Below are positions 49,139-57,459 of a stretch of DNA of 64,000 bases, piece by piece; within the stretch, counting starts at the first letter, position 1; every line of letters begins with the position of its first letter. Made by a program: the position numbers and the translations under genes. The stretch covers positions 215,645 to 279,644 of the forward strand of contig NZ_KQ948933.1 in assembly GCF_001514235.1 (NCBI RefSeq), read 5' to 3'. Under the pieces are notes generated by a model. It ran no database searches, had not been told where the DNA came from, and was given only the letters and a program-made list of their open reading frames with translations. This stretch comes from Streptomyces caeruleatus (GTDB taxonomy: Bacteria; Actinomycetota; Actinomycetes; Streptomycetales; Streptomycetaceae).

Positions 49139-50110
49139 ATGACTACGGATACTCCGGCACGGCTGCTGACGCTCCTCTCGCTTCTTCAGACGCCCCGCGA
49201 ATGGCCCGGCGGCGAGCTCGCCGACCGGCTCGGGGTGTCCCGGCGTACGGTTCGACGGGACGTCGACCGGTTGCGGGAGCTGGGGTATCCCGTGCAGGCC
49301 AGCAAGGGTGCGGACGGGGGGTACCGGCTGGTCGCGGGCAAGGCGATGCCGCCGCTCGTGCTGGACGACGAGGAGGCCGTGGCCATCGCGGTCGGGCTGC
49401 GGGCGGGGGCCGGGCACGCCGTCGAGGGCGTCGACGAGGCGTCGGTCCGGGCGCTGGCCAAACTGGAGCAGGTGCTGCCGTCGCGGCTGCGGCACCGGGT
49501 GAGCACGCTTCAGGCCGCGACCACGCCGTTGACCAGCGGGGACGGGGCGAGCATCGCGCCCGAGACGCTGACCGTGATGGCGTCGTGTGTGGCGGGGCGG
49601 GAGCGGTTGCGGTTCGCGTACCGGGCGAAGGACGGGGTCGGGTCGCGGCGGGTGACCGAGCCGCACCGGCTGGTGTCCACGGGGCGGCGGTGGTACCTCG
49701 TGGCGTACGACCTCGATCGGGGCGACTGGCGAACGTTCCGGGTCGACCGGGTGAGTGAGCCGTTCGCCACCGGAGTGCGGTTCGCTGAGCGGGAGTTGCC
49801 GACGGGGAGCGCGGCGGAGTATTTGCGGCAGTCGATTCGGCCTCGGCAGGAGACGTACGAGGTCGCGGTGACGTTCGCTGCGGGGGCGGACGTTGTCGGG
49901 GCTCGGTTGCCTGGGTGGTTGGGGGTGCCGGAGGCGGTGGGTGAGGGTGGGTGCCGGGTGCGGGCTGTGGTGAGTGAGCCTGTGGAGTGGCTGGCTGTGC
50001 GGTTGGCGATGGTGGGGTGTGAGTTCTCGGTGGAGGGGCCGGGGGAACTGGTGCGGTGTGTCCGGGAGTTGGGTGGGCGGTTGAGTCGGGCGGGTGCCTC
50101 CGGCGGTTGA
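49139..50110 (+). CDS. YafY-type HTH/WYL-domain regulator
   Basis: A 323-residue regulator: an HTH_11 domain (about 5-60, RLLTLLSLLQTPREWPGGEL, then GVSRRTVRRDVDRL), a WYL domain (about 140-215, RRWYLVAYDLDRGDWRTFRV) and a WCX C-terminal domain. WYL proteins sense nucleic acids or small ligands. ATG at 49139 (MTTDTPARLL) is chosen; no ribosome site is visible, as for the divergent MFS gene, so both could be leaderless. It probably controls the MFS gene. Confidence 0.9.
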   Translation: MTTDTPARLLTLLSLLQTPREWPGGELADRLGVSRRTVRRDVDRLRELGYPVQASKGADGGYRLVAGKAMPPLVLDDEEAVAIAVGLRAGAGHAVEGVDEASVRALAKLEQVLPSRLRHRVSTLQAATTPLTSGDGASIAPETLTVMASCVAGRERLRFAYRAKDGVGSRRVTEPHRLVSTGRRWYLVAYDLDRGDWRTFRVDRVSEPFATGVRFAERELPTGSAAEYLRQSIRPRQETYEVAVTFAAGADVVGARLPGWLGVPEAVGEGGCRVRAVVSEPVEWLAVRLAMVGCEFSVEGPGELVRCVRELGGRLSRAGASGG

Positions 50111-50348
50111 GCGGGGTGCCTCCGGCGGTTGGGCGGGGGATGCCTGCGGCGGCCCGTTGCTGTTCGGTGGGGGTTCGCGTAGCGCGGTTCGGTGAGTGGG
50201 CGGGTCGGGGCCGCGCCGGGGGGTCTCCGTCCTCGGTCGGGCGGCTCGGTTGGCTCTAGATGTGCTCTGCGTTGACGCCCGCCGCTGCGGGCGGACACCC
50301 CCCGACACGGCCCCTGCTCGCCGCGGGCGGCTGCGGGTGCGTCCACGG

Positions 50349-50632
50349 CAACCCCCCTAGGGGCGCGGGGAACTGCGCGACCAGCCACAACGGACCCGCA
50401 GCCGACGTACCACGCGTGCCCGCCCATGTCCTTCACGCGGCCCACTGCAACCCCCCAGGGGCGCGGGGAACTGCGCGACCAGCCACAACGGACCCGCAGC
50501 CGACGTACCACCCGCGCCCACCCATGTCCTTCACGCGGCCCACTGCAACCCCCCAGGGGCGCGGGGAACTGCGCGACCAGCCACGACGGACCCGCAGCCG
50601 ACGTACTACGCGTGCCCGCCCATGTCCCACGG
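50349..50632. repeat. Three tandem copies of a roughly 98-bp repeat overlapping a TetR gene end
   Basis: Units begin at 50349, 50448 and 50546, each starting CAACCCCCYAGGGGCGCGGGG and including GGAACTGCGCGACCAGCCAC. The last unit runs into the TetR gene, so each upstream copy carries a version of its last codons (DMGGHA). The core is shared with the repeat after the tricorn gene at 8045-8290. The rest of the gap 50111-50605 is GGCGG-rich and holds no supported gene. Confidence 0.88.
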
Positions 50633-51235
50633 GAAGTTCCTCAACGCGGCCAAGTTGGCCTGGGCCAGGGCTGCTGGGCCCTGGGGGCCCTCCGTGGGGG
50701 CGTCGCTGGAGGCCCAGGTTTCTACGGCTACGCGGACCGCGGCGGCCGCTACGGCTGCCGCGAAGTTCAGCGCGGCAACGTTGTCTTGGCCTGTTCTTGC
50801 CGCGAGGGCCTCCGCCAGGGTTCGTTCGGAGTCGTGGCAGGCCTCGGACCAGACCTTGCGCAGGGCTGGGCTGGAGATGGCCAGGCGGACCAGGGTGCGG
50901 ACCCATTGCCAGGAGGACTCCGAGATGCCGGCGCCCGGGGTCAGGGTGTGGTGCAGGGCGTGTTCCAGGGCCTCGGGGACGGGGAGGTCGGCGGGGGCGT
51001 CGCGGACCGCCTCGGTCCAGCGGCTGGCACCGGCCGTGTAGAGGGGAGCCACCGCCTCTTCCTTGGTGGCGAAATAGCGGTAGAAGGTCCGCGGGGCGAC
51101 ACCCGCGGCCTGGGCGATGTCCTCGGCTCGGGTGGCCCGCAGGCCCTGCTCCACGAAGAGGGCGGCCGCGGCTCGGGCGATCTCCATGCGGGTCGCCGCC
51201 TTGCGTCGTTCCGTGAGGGAGGGAGAGGTGCTCAC
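50606..51235 (-). CDS. TetR-family transcriptional regulator
   Basis: A 209-residue regulator. The helix-turn-helix spans about 24-60 (LRATRAEDIAQAAGVAPRTF, then YRYFATKEEAV), and the C-terminal ligand domain is helical. GTG at 51235 (STSPSLTERR) is preferred, because the longer start at 51262 lies in a palindrome that looks like the operator. No clear partner gene is adjacent, so the target is unknown beyond likely autoregulation. Its final codons are part of the 98-bp repeat. Confidence 0.85.
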   Translation of the reverse strand: MSTSPSLTERRKAATRMEIARAAAALFVEQGLRATRAEDIAQAAGVAPRTFYRYFATKEEAVAPLYTAGASRWTEAVRDAPADLPVPEALEHALHHTLTPGAGISESSWQWVRTLVRLAISSPALRKVWSEACHDSERTLAEALAARTGQDNVAALNFAAAVAAAAVRVAVETWASSDAPTEGPQGPAALAQANLAALRNFPWDMGGHA

Positions 51236-51256
51236 GCCCGGCAGGCTATGCCCATG

Positions 51257-51271
51257 TGGCACAATCTGCCA
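51257..51271. promoter_or_regulatory. Candidate autoregulatory operator of the TetR gene
   Basis: TGGCA-CAATC-TGCCA is a perfect 5+5+5 palindrome 22 bases upstream of the GTG start, where a TetR dimer could block transcription. Confidence 0.45.
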
Positions 51272-51598
51272 TTCGGGTGGGCCACCCCGTGGTTCAGGTA
51301 CGGGGTGGCTTGCCCTTCCAGCGTTTGGGGCGAAGTGGAGCCGGGCCCGGCACCCAGGGGGGATGGGCGCCGAAGCCCGGCTCGGGGAGAGTCCCGGCGC
51401 CGGGGGGAGTGCGTCGGGACTTGGTCTGCGGGGGGGCGGTACGGGTTCGGGGCCCCGGGGGTCCAGGGCCCGAACTCCCTTGCCCTAAGGGCTTGTTCCC
51501 GGGGGTCTGGCGGTTGAAGCGGCGTTACATCGCCATGTTTGCGCGGTCTTTCGCCACCCGGCGTACGCGAGCGGAGCCGGTCGCACGCCCCCGGTCCG
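51272..51598. other. Gap without a recognisable gene
   Basis: These 327 bases between the TetR promoter and the hrdD stop are rich in CCGGGG and CCCGG words. I see short GC stems but no convincing terminator, small gene or RNA. Confidence 0.5.
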
Positions 51599-52597
51599 CT
51601 ACGCCGCCGCGTCGAAGCCCGTACTGCGGGCCAGCTTCTTCAGCTCCAGCAGGGCGTGCTTCTCGATCTGGCGGATGCGCTCGCGGGTGAGGCCGTGCTC
51701 CTTGCCGACCTCGGTCAGCGTGCGCTCGCGGCCGTCGTCGATGCCGTAGCGCATCTTGATGATGGAGGCGGTGCGCTGGTCCAGGCGGCCGATCAGGTCG
51801 TCCAGTTCCTCGCTGCGCAGGAGGGTGAGGACCGACTGTTCCGGGGAGACCGCGGAGGTGTCCTCCAGAAGGTCGCCGAACTGGGTCTCGCCCTCGTCGT
51901 CCACCGACATGTTGAGGGAGACCGGGTCTCGGGCCCAGTCCAGGACGTCGGTGACCCGGTCCGCGTTCGAGCCGAGTTCGGCGGCGATCTCCGCCGGCTC
52001 GGGGTCGCGGCCGTGCTCGCGGTTGAACTCGCGCTGGACTCGGCGGATACGGCCGAGCTCCTCCACCAGGTGGACGGGGAGGCGGATCGTGCGGGACTGG
52101 TCGGCTATCGAGCGGGTGATGGCCTGGCGGATCCACCAGGTCGCGTACGTCGAGAACTTGAAGCCCTTGCGGTAGTCGAACTTCTCCACCGCGCGCACCA
52201 GACCCGCGTTTCCCTCCTGGATCAGGTCGAGGAGGGGCAGGCCGCTGCGCGGGTAGCGGCGGGCCACCGCGACGACCAGACGGAGGTTGGAGCGGATGAA
52301 GATGTCCTTGGCCCGCTCGCCGTCGGCGACCAGGGCTTCCAGCTCTTCGCGGGTGGCGTCCGCCTTGGCCTCCTCGTATCCGTCGAGGACCTGCCTTGCG
52401 AACACACCCGCCTCGATGATCTGCGACAGCTCGACCTCTTTGGCTGCGTCGAGAAGCGGCGTGCGCGCGATCTCGTCGAGGTACATGCCGACCAGGTCGC
52501 GGTCCGCGATCTCGCCGCCATGGGCGCGAACACTGCTTGCCGCGTCGACGGCCTCGCCTGTGGCGGACTGACGACGGGCGACGGCACGGGTTGCCAT
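51599..52597 (-). CDS. hrdD: RNA polymerase group 2 sigma factor HrdD
   Basis: A 332-residue sigma-70 factor closely resembling the principal factor HrdB but lacking its long N-terminal extension. Region 1.2 is at about 35-65 (DLVGMYLDEIARTPLLDAAK), region 2 contains the core- and -10-binding helix (GLVRAVEKFDYRKGFKFSTY, then ATWWIRQAITR), followed by region 3 and region 4 (LTEVGKEHGLTRERIRQIE). The length and opening MATRAVARRQS match my recollection of HrdD of S. coelicolor. ATG at 52597 has GGGAG. Its promoter carries a SigR-type sequence, so it is probably induced by thiol stress. Confidence 0.95.
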   Translation of the reverse strand: MATRAVARRQSATGEAVDAASSVRAHGGEIADRDLVGMYLDEIARTPLLDAAKEVELSQIIEAGVFARQVLDGYEEAKADATREELEALVADGERAKDIFIRSNLRLVVAVARRYPRSGLPLLDLIQEGNAGLVRAVEKFDYRKGFKFSTYATWWIRQAITRSIADQSRTIRLPVHLVEELGRIRRVQREFNREHGRDPEPAEIAAELGSNADRVTDVLDWARDPVSLNMSVDDEGETQFGDLLEDTSAVSPEQSVLTLLRSEELDDLIGRLDQRTASIIKMRYGIDDGRERTLTEVGKEHGLTRERIRQIEKHALLELKKLARSTGFDAAA

Positions 52598-52680
52598 GCG
52601 TGCTCCCTTGCGAAGTGGGGCGGGCGGGTGGTTCGTGAACGGTTGGGACTCTTCTCGAGTGCCCGCCGTTCGATGGAAAC

Positions 52681-52707
52681 AACGACTGGAATCAGGACAG
52701 AATTCCC
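52681..52707 (-). promoter_or_regulatory. SigR-type promoter of hrdD
   Basis: Reading on the minus strand, GGGAAT (52707-52702), exactly 18 bases, then GTT (52683-52681) matches the SigR consensus GGAAT-N18-GTT. The predicted start is about 75 bases upstream of the hrdD ATG. In S. coelicolor hrdD is a known SigR target. Confidence 0.72.
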
Positions 52708-52767
52708 AACCCGCCCCTCTATTTTTCTGATCTTGCAGTACCCTGTCCGGCCACACGAGGAGGCACG

Positions 52768-53298
52768 ATGTCGTCGGGACGTACAGAGGTGCAGGTCAGA
52801 CCGGGAGTCGAGGGTGACCTCGAAGCCCTCACCGACATCTACAACCACTATGTACGTGAGACGCCCATCACGTTCGACACTGCTGTCTTCACGCCGGAAG
52901 AGCGCCGCCCTTGGCTGCTCTCCCACCCTGAAGACGGCCCGCACCGGTTGATGGTTGCCGCGCAGGACGGTCCCGCGGGCAACTCACAGCGGATTCTGGG
53001 CTACGCCACATCCAGCGCCTTCCGGCCGAAGCCCGCCTACGGGACCTCCGTGGAGGTCACCGTCTACCTCGCGCCGGACGCCGGGCGCCGGGGCGTCGGC
53101 ACCCTTCTCTACAAGGCCCTGTTCGAGGCCCTGGCGGAGGAGGACGTGCATCGCGCCTACGCGGGGATCGCGCAGCCGAACGAGGCGTCCACGCGCCTGC
53201 ACGAGCGGTTCGGCTTCCGGTACGTCGGGACGCACCGGGAGGTGGGCCGCAAGTTCGGCCGGTACTGGGACGTCGCCTGGTACGAGAAGGAGCTCTGA
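52768..53298 (+). CDS. GNAT acetyltransferase, phosphinothricin acetyltransferase-like
   Basis: A 176-residue acetyltransferase of the Pat/Bar-like branch: VRPGVEGDLEALTDIYNHYV and RETPITFDT at the start, then the acetyl-CoA loop LAPDAGRRGVGTLLYKALF (about 103-121), and a conserved end RLHERFGFRYVGTHREVGRK. Such proteins acetylate small amines such as phosphinothricin or methionine sulfoximine. ATG at 52768 has GAGGAGG upstream. It diverges from hrdD. Confidence 0.88.
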   Translation: MSSGRTEVQVRPGVEGDLEALTDIYNHYVRETPITFDTAVFTPEERRPWLLSHPEDGPHRLMVAAQDGPAGNSQRILGYATSSAFRPKPAYGTSVEVTVYLAPDAGRRGVGTLLYKALFEALAEEDVHRAYAGIAQPNEASTRLHERFGFRYVGTHREVGRKFGRYWDVAWYEKEL

Positions 53299-53311
53299 GC
53301 GTCGGGACGGC

Positions 53312-54100
53312 TCAGCCGAACTGCACCGAGCGCTTGGCCAGGCCCATCCAGAAGCCGTCGATCACCGACTTCTGCGGGGTCTGAAGTTCGCCCGCCGCGT
53401 CCGCCGCGCCCATCGTCACGAACAGCGGGGCGAAGTGCTCGGTGCGCGGGTGGGCGTAGCGGCCGGCCGGGGCCTTGTGGAGGAAGTCCAGCAGGGCGTC
53501 GAAGTCGCGGCTCTCCAGCGCCCGGCGGCCCCAGTCGTCGAACTCCACGGACCAGGCGGGGATGCCGCTCTGCCGCAGGGCCGCCAGGTTGTGGGTGAAG
53601 AACCCGGAGCCGACGATCAGCACGCCCTCGTCACGCAGCGGCGCGAGCTTGCGGCCGATCTCCATGAGCTTCACCGGGTCGAGGGTCGGCATGGATATCT
53701 GGAGGACAGGGATGTCCGCGGCGGGGTACATCTCGACGAGCGGAACGTAGGCGCCGTGGTCGAGGCCGCGGTCCGGGATGTCCTGGACGGGCATGCCGGG
53801 GGCGCGCAGCAGCTTCCGTACGGACTCGGCGAGTTCGGGAGCGCCGGGGGCCGTATAGGTCACCTGGTAGTAGTGCTCGGGAAATCCCCAGAAGTCGTAG
53901 ACGAGAGGAACGGTCTCGGTGGCACCGATGGCGAGCGGGGCCTCCTCCCAGTGGGCGGAGACCATGAGGATCGCCTTCGGGCGGGGCAGGTCGGCGGACC
54001 ATGCGGCGAGCTCGGCGGGCCAGATCGGGTCGTCCGCGAGCGGCGGTGCGCCGTGGCTGAGATAGAGGGCAGGCATGCGCTCCTGCGTGGCGGCGGACAT
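53312..54100 (-). CDS. LigB-type (DODA) extradiol ring-opening dioxygenase
   Basis: A 262-residue class III extradiol dioxygenase, the length of YgiD/DOPA-dioxygenase proteins. Likely iron/zinc ligands and catalytic histidines lie in LYLSHGAPPL, MVSAHWEE, LDHGAYVPLV and TEHFAPLFV. It would cleave a catechol-type ring in the cytoplasm; the substrate is unknown. ATG at 54100 has GGAGGGAG eight bases upstream. A MarR gene diverges 118 bp away and probably controls it. Confidence 0.9.
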   Translation of the reverse strand: MSAATQERMPALYLSHGAPPLADDPIWPAELAAWSADLPRPKAILMVSAHWEEAPLAIGATETVPLVYDFWGFPEHYYQVTYTAPGAPELAESVRKLLRAPGMPVQDIPDRGLDHGAYVPLVEMYPAADIPVLQISMPTLDPVKLMEIGRKLAPLRDEGVLIVGSGFFTHNLAALRQSGIPAWSVEFDDWGRRALESRDFDALLDFLHKAPAGRYAHPRTEHFAPLFVTMGAADAAGELQTPQKSVIDGFWMGLAKRSVQFG

Positions 54101-54136
54101 GGCGGCGACTCCCTCCGAGGGCTTGAAGCCGATGTG

Positions 54137-54150
54137 CTTCAAATCTAAAG
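54137..54150. promoter_or_regulatory. Imperfect palindrome in the dioxygenase/MarR divergent region
   Basis: CTTCAAATCTAAAG pairs at five of seven positions. It lies in an AT-rich patch that stands out from the surrounding GC-rich DNA, 36 bases before the dioxygenase start. MarR proteins often bind such TTCAA-like sites. Confidence 0.35.
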
Positions 54151-54218
54151 CTTCCCTATGGAAGACCGTACGCCGAAGTAGTTAAAAATTCAAGGAGAGC
54201 TCTCGTACAGTGGAGTAC

Positions 54219-54722
54219 ATGAATACGGCATCGACCTCGGAACCGCGCTGGCTCAGCGACGAGCAGCAGCGCGTATGGCGCTCCTACATCGACGCGACCA
54301 CGCTTCTCGAGGATCACCTGGACCGCCAGCTCCAGCGGGACGCCGGCATGCCGCACGTCTACTACGGCCTTCTGGTCAAGCTGGCCGACTCACCGCGCCG
54401 CCGGCTGCGGATGACCGAGCTGGCGATGTACGCCAAGATCACCCGCTCCCGTCTCTCGCACGCCATCGCCCGGCTGGAGAAGAACGGCTGGGTACGGCGC
54501 GAGGACTGCCCCGACGACAAGCGGGGCCAGTTCGCGGTGCTGACGGACGCGGGCGGTGAGGTACTGCGGCAGACGGCACCGGGCCATGTGGAGGCCGTAC
54601 AGCAGGCGGTGTTCGACCGGCTCACCCCCGAACAGCAGAAGGCCCTCGGCGAGATCATGCGGATCGTCGCCGAGGGCCTGCAGCCGAGCGAAGCAGGTGC
54701 GGACCTGCCCTGGCTCCGCTGA
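54219..54722 (+). CDS. MarR-family transcriptional regulator
   Basis: A 167-residue winged-helix regulator. The DNA-binding part is at about 55-110 (LRMTELAMYAKITRSRLSHA, IARLEKNGWVRREDCPDDKR), flanked by dimerisation helices. ATG at 54219 (NTASTSEPRW) is taken; a GTG three codons earlier has a more distant AAGGAG. It diverges from the dioxygenase gene, its most likely target, with a phenolic compound as a plausible ligand. Confidence 0.9.
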   Translation: MNTASTSEPRWLSDEQQRVWRSYIDATTLLEDHLDRQLQRDAGMPHVYYGLLVKLADSPRRRLRMTELAMYAKITRSRLSHAIARLEKNGWVRREDCPDDKRGQFAVLTDAGGEVLRQTAPGHVEAVQQAVFDRLTPEQQKALGEIMRIVAEGLQPSEAGADLPWLR

Positions 54723-54750
54723 ACCGCTCATTCAGGGAGCCGGGGCAGGT

Positions 54751-54799
54751 CCTGGTGGCCGTACGTACGGAGCGTCCCCATCCCCGTACGTACGCCAGG
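54751..54799. terminator. Imperfect hairpin between convergent MarR and MFS genes
   Basis: CCTGG and CGTACGTACGG on the left face CCCCGTACGTACGCCAGG on the right across a 10-12-base loop, with a four-base bulge. It sits between two convergent stops (54722 and 54831). Confidence 0.65.
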
Positions 54800-54830
54800 T
54801 CCCGAGGGGTTACGACGGTCGTCGTCGGCG

Positions 54831-56372
54831 TCAGTGCGCGATGACCGGCACCGCCAGCTCCTCCGCCGCGCCCTCCTCGGAGGACGCCACCGTCGTACCG
54901 CCCGGGCGGCCGGCGTTGACGAAGGTCAGGGCGATGGCCGCGGCCGCGACCAGGATGCCGACGGCGAACCAGATGGCGCTGGTGTAGCCCTGCACCATGC
55001 CCTCCAGCTGGACCAGCTGCTGCTGGGACTTGCTGGACGCGCCGACGATGTGGTCGGCGATGTAGGACGTGGTGGCCGAGGCGGCGATCGTGTTCAGCAG
55101 GGCCGTACCGATCGCGCCGCCCACCTGCTGCGAGGTGTTGACCATCGCGGAGGCGACACCGGCGTCCTGCGGCTTGACGCCCAGCGTGGCCAGGGACATG
55201 GCCGGCATGAACGCCGTACCCATACCGAGGCCGAGCAGCAGCATCGCGGGCAGCAGCAGCGCCGCGTACGACGAGCCGATCTCCAGCTGGGTCAGCAGCA
55301 GCATGCCGAGCGCGGCGACCAGGAAGCCGGGGCCCATCAGCAGCCGCGGCGCGACCCGGGTCATCAGCCGGGTGCCGATCTGGGTGGAACCCGTGATCAT
55401 GCCCGCGATCATCGGCAGGAAGGCGAAGCCGGTCTTCACCGGCGAGTAGCCCTTAACGATCTGCAGGTAGTAGGTCAGGAACAGGAACAGACCGAACATC
55501 GCGATGATCGCGAGGCCGAGGGACAGGTACACGCCGCCCCGGTTGCGCTCGGTGATCACGCGCAGCGGCAGCAGCGGGGCCTTGACCTTGGACTCGACGA
55601 CCACGAAGGCCAGCAGCAGCACGCCGGAGGCGACGAACATGCCGACCGTCATCGAGTCGCCCCAGCCCTCGGACTCGGCGCGGGTGAACCCGTAGACCAG
55701 CGAGACCAGACCGAGGGTGGACAGGATCACGCCGGGGATGTCGAGCGCGGAGCGGTTGCGGCCGCCCTCGGGCTCACGGATGACGTACCAGGCACCGGCC
55801 GCGGCGATGATGGCGAACGGGATGTTCACGAAGAACGTCCAGCGCCAGTCCAGGTACTCGGTGAGGAAGCCGCCGAGGATCAGACCGACGGCACCGCCAC
55901 CACCGGCGATGGCGCCGTAGATGCCGAACGCCTTGGCGCGCTCCTTGGCGTCGGTGAACATCACCGCGAGGAGGGAGAGCGCGGCGGGCGCGAGCAGCGC
56001 GCCGAAGGCACCCTGGAGGGCGCGGGCGCCGAACATCATGGCCTCGTTGGTGGCCGCGCCACCCAGCGCGGAGGCCGCGGCGAAGCCGCCGAGACCGATG
56101 ACGAAGGCCCGCTTGCGGCCCCAGAGGTCGGCGATACGGCCGCCGAACAGCAGCAGACCACCGAAGGCCAGGGCGTAGGCCGTGACGACCCACTGCTTGT
56201 TGCCCTCGGATATCCCCAGGTCCTGCTGGGCGGAGGGCAGTGCGATGTTCACGATGGTCGCGTCGAGGACGACCATGAGCTGGGCCAGCGCGATGAAGAC
56301 GAGCGCTTTCCAGCGGTTGGAATCGGCGGCACCGAGGGTGCCGCCTGGAGCCTTTGCGGCTGTTTCGGACAT
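54831..56372 (-). CDS. DHA2-family MFS drug transporter
   Basis: A 513-residue, 14-helix exporter. Helix 1 carries VVLDATIVNIALPSAQQDL and motif A is GGRIADLWGRKRAFVIG (about 75-91). It resembles EmrB/QacA-type multidrug pumps and the other DHA2 pump at 47508-49076, so the window holds two of this class. ATG at 56372 (MSETAAKAPGG) is preferred to the GTG four codons earlier. A TetR gene lies 186 bp upstream in the same direction and probably controls it. Confidence 0.9.
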   Translation of the reverse strand: MSETAAKAPGGTLGAADSNRWKALVFIALAQLMVVLDATIVNIALPSAQQDLGISEGNKQWVVTAYALAFGGLLLFGGRIADLWGRKRAFVIGLGGFAAASALGGAATNEAMMFGARALQGAFGALLAPAALSLLAVMFTDAKERAKAFGIYGAIAGGGGAVGLILGGFLTEYLDWRWTFFVNIPFAIIAAAGAWYVIREPEGGRNRSALDIPGVILSTLGLVSLVYGFTRAESEGWGDSMTVGMFVASGVLLLAFVVVESKVKAPLLPLRVITERNRGGVYLSLGLAIIAMFGLFLFLTYYLQIVKGYSPVKTGFAFLPMIAGMITGSTQIGTRLMTRVAPRLLMGPGFLVAALGMLLLTQLEIGSSYAALLLPAMLLLGLGMGTAFMPAMSLATLGVKPQDAGVASAMVNTSQQVGGAIGTALLNTIAASATTSYIADHIVGASSKSQQQLVQLEGMVQGYTSAIWFAVGILVAAAAIALTFVNAGRPGGTTVASSEEGAAEELAVPVIAH

Positions 56373-56558
56373 GGGGATACCCACTTCGGGACTTCGTGAC
56401 GGAAAAAGGGTGTCTAGAGGAAAGAAAGGTGACTCAAGGGGACGGCTCGTCGGCTGTGACGGCCGGTGAGAATCGCTGCGGGTGACGACCGCCGGTGATG
56501 ATGCCTACGGTGACGGCCGCCGGTGATGACGACTGCTGGGGCGCTCTGAACTGATCGG

Positions 56559-57203
56559 TCAGGCCTGGCGCAGGTCCTCCATGGTCAGCGCCGTGCCCGG
56601 CAGGACCGAACGGGCCGGGGCCCGCAGTCCGTCCAGGAACAGCTGGAGATGACGGTGGACGAAGCGGTCGGCGATGCTGCACCCGGTTCCCGCCGGGGGC
56701 CGGCTGAGCTGGGCCACGGCGACCATGAGGTCGCTGACACCCACGTCGGAGCGGAGCTGGCCGGCCGCCTTGGCGCGGTCCATGATCGCCCCGACGAGCT
56801 GCTCGGACCGCTCGCGCGCCGCCTCCAGGTCCGGGTGGTGCTTGTCGAACGTGCTCTGGACCATCGGACACAGCGCGCTGAGCCGCTCGTCGGCCGCGGC
56901 GTGCACGAAGCGCTCCAGGGCCTCGAAGGCATCCCCGGACTCGGCGAGCGCGAGCTCGGCCGCCGCCACCGTACGATCCATGACGGAGCAGACGACCTCG
57001 CGGACCAGCGCGTCGCGGTCGGGGAAGTTGCGGTACACCGTGGCATTGCCGACGCCGGCCCGGCGGGCGATCTCGTCGAGCGGCACGTCCGGGCCGAACT
57101 CGACGAACATCTCCCGGGCGGCGGTGACGATCCGCTCCCGGTTGCGCAGGGCGTCGGCGCGCGGCCGGGGCGCCTTGCGCGCTACGGGGGTCACGGTCTG
57201 CAC
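56559..57203 (-). CDS. TetR-family repressor upstream of the MFS pump
   Basis: A 214-residue TetR protein with helix-turn-helix at about residues 36-62 (VPLDEIARRAGVGNATVYRN) and a C-terminal SbtR-like ligand domain (FVHAAADERLSALCPMVQST). GTG at 57203 has AGGAG six bases upstream. It precedes the DHA2 pump; the 186-bp gap contains a threefold GTGACGRCCGCCGGTGATGA-like repeat (about 56450-56530). A TCCCCGTTT palindrome upstream is an operator candidate. Confidence 0.89.
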   Translation of the reverse strand: MQTVTPVARKAPRPRADALRNRERIVTAAREMFVEFGPDVPLDEIARRAGVGNATVYRNFPDRDALVREVVCSVMDRTVAAAELALAESGDAFEALERFVHAAADERLSALCPMVQSTFDKHHPDLEAARERSEQLVGAIMDRAKAAGQLRSDVGVSDLMVAVAQLSRPPAGTGCSIADRFVHRHLQLFLDGLRAPARSVLPGTALTMEDLRQA

Positions 57204-57245
57204 GGCGTACTCCTGATGCTGCTGGGTGGCGATCCGGGGAAGCTG

Positions 57246-57280
57246 TCCCCGTTTCGCTCGGACACATGACCAAACGGGGA
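57246..57280. promoter_or_regulatory. Wide palindrome upstream of the TetR gene
   Basis: TCCCCGTTT (57246-57254) and AAACGGGGA (57272-57280) are perfect complements separated by 17 bases, 43 bases before the TetR start. It could be a TetR operator or a leader hairpin. Confidence 0.45.
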
Positions 57281-57319
57281 AAGGGTCCCCGGTTATTTCC
57301 CGCCCCGCGAAAGAATCCA

Positions 57320-57335
57320 TGTGACCTGAGTCACA
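57320..57335. promoter_or_regulatory. Crp-type binding site
   Basis: TGTGACCTGAGTCACA matches the consensus TGTGA-N6-TCACA perfectly and also the GTG-N6-GNCAC form reported for Streptomyces Crp. It lies 125 bases upstream of the metalloprotease start and 117 bases from the TetR start. Confidence 0.6.
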
Positions 57336-57459
57336 AGCAACTGGCCGAAGAACCCACGTTCGGTCTCTTCCAGCGCGCGCCCGCGCAGCGCCCGACACAG
57401 GGTGATCGAGAGGGTGCAGCACGCAGTCCGGCGGCTGCCATGGACTGAAGGGCCCATGC

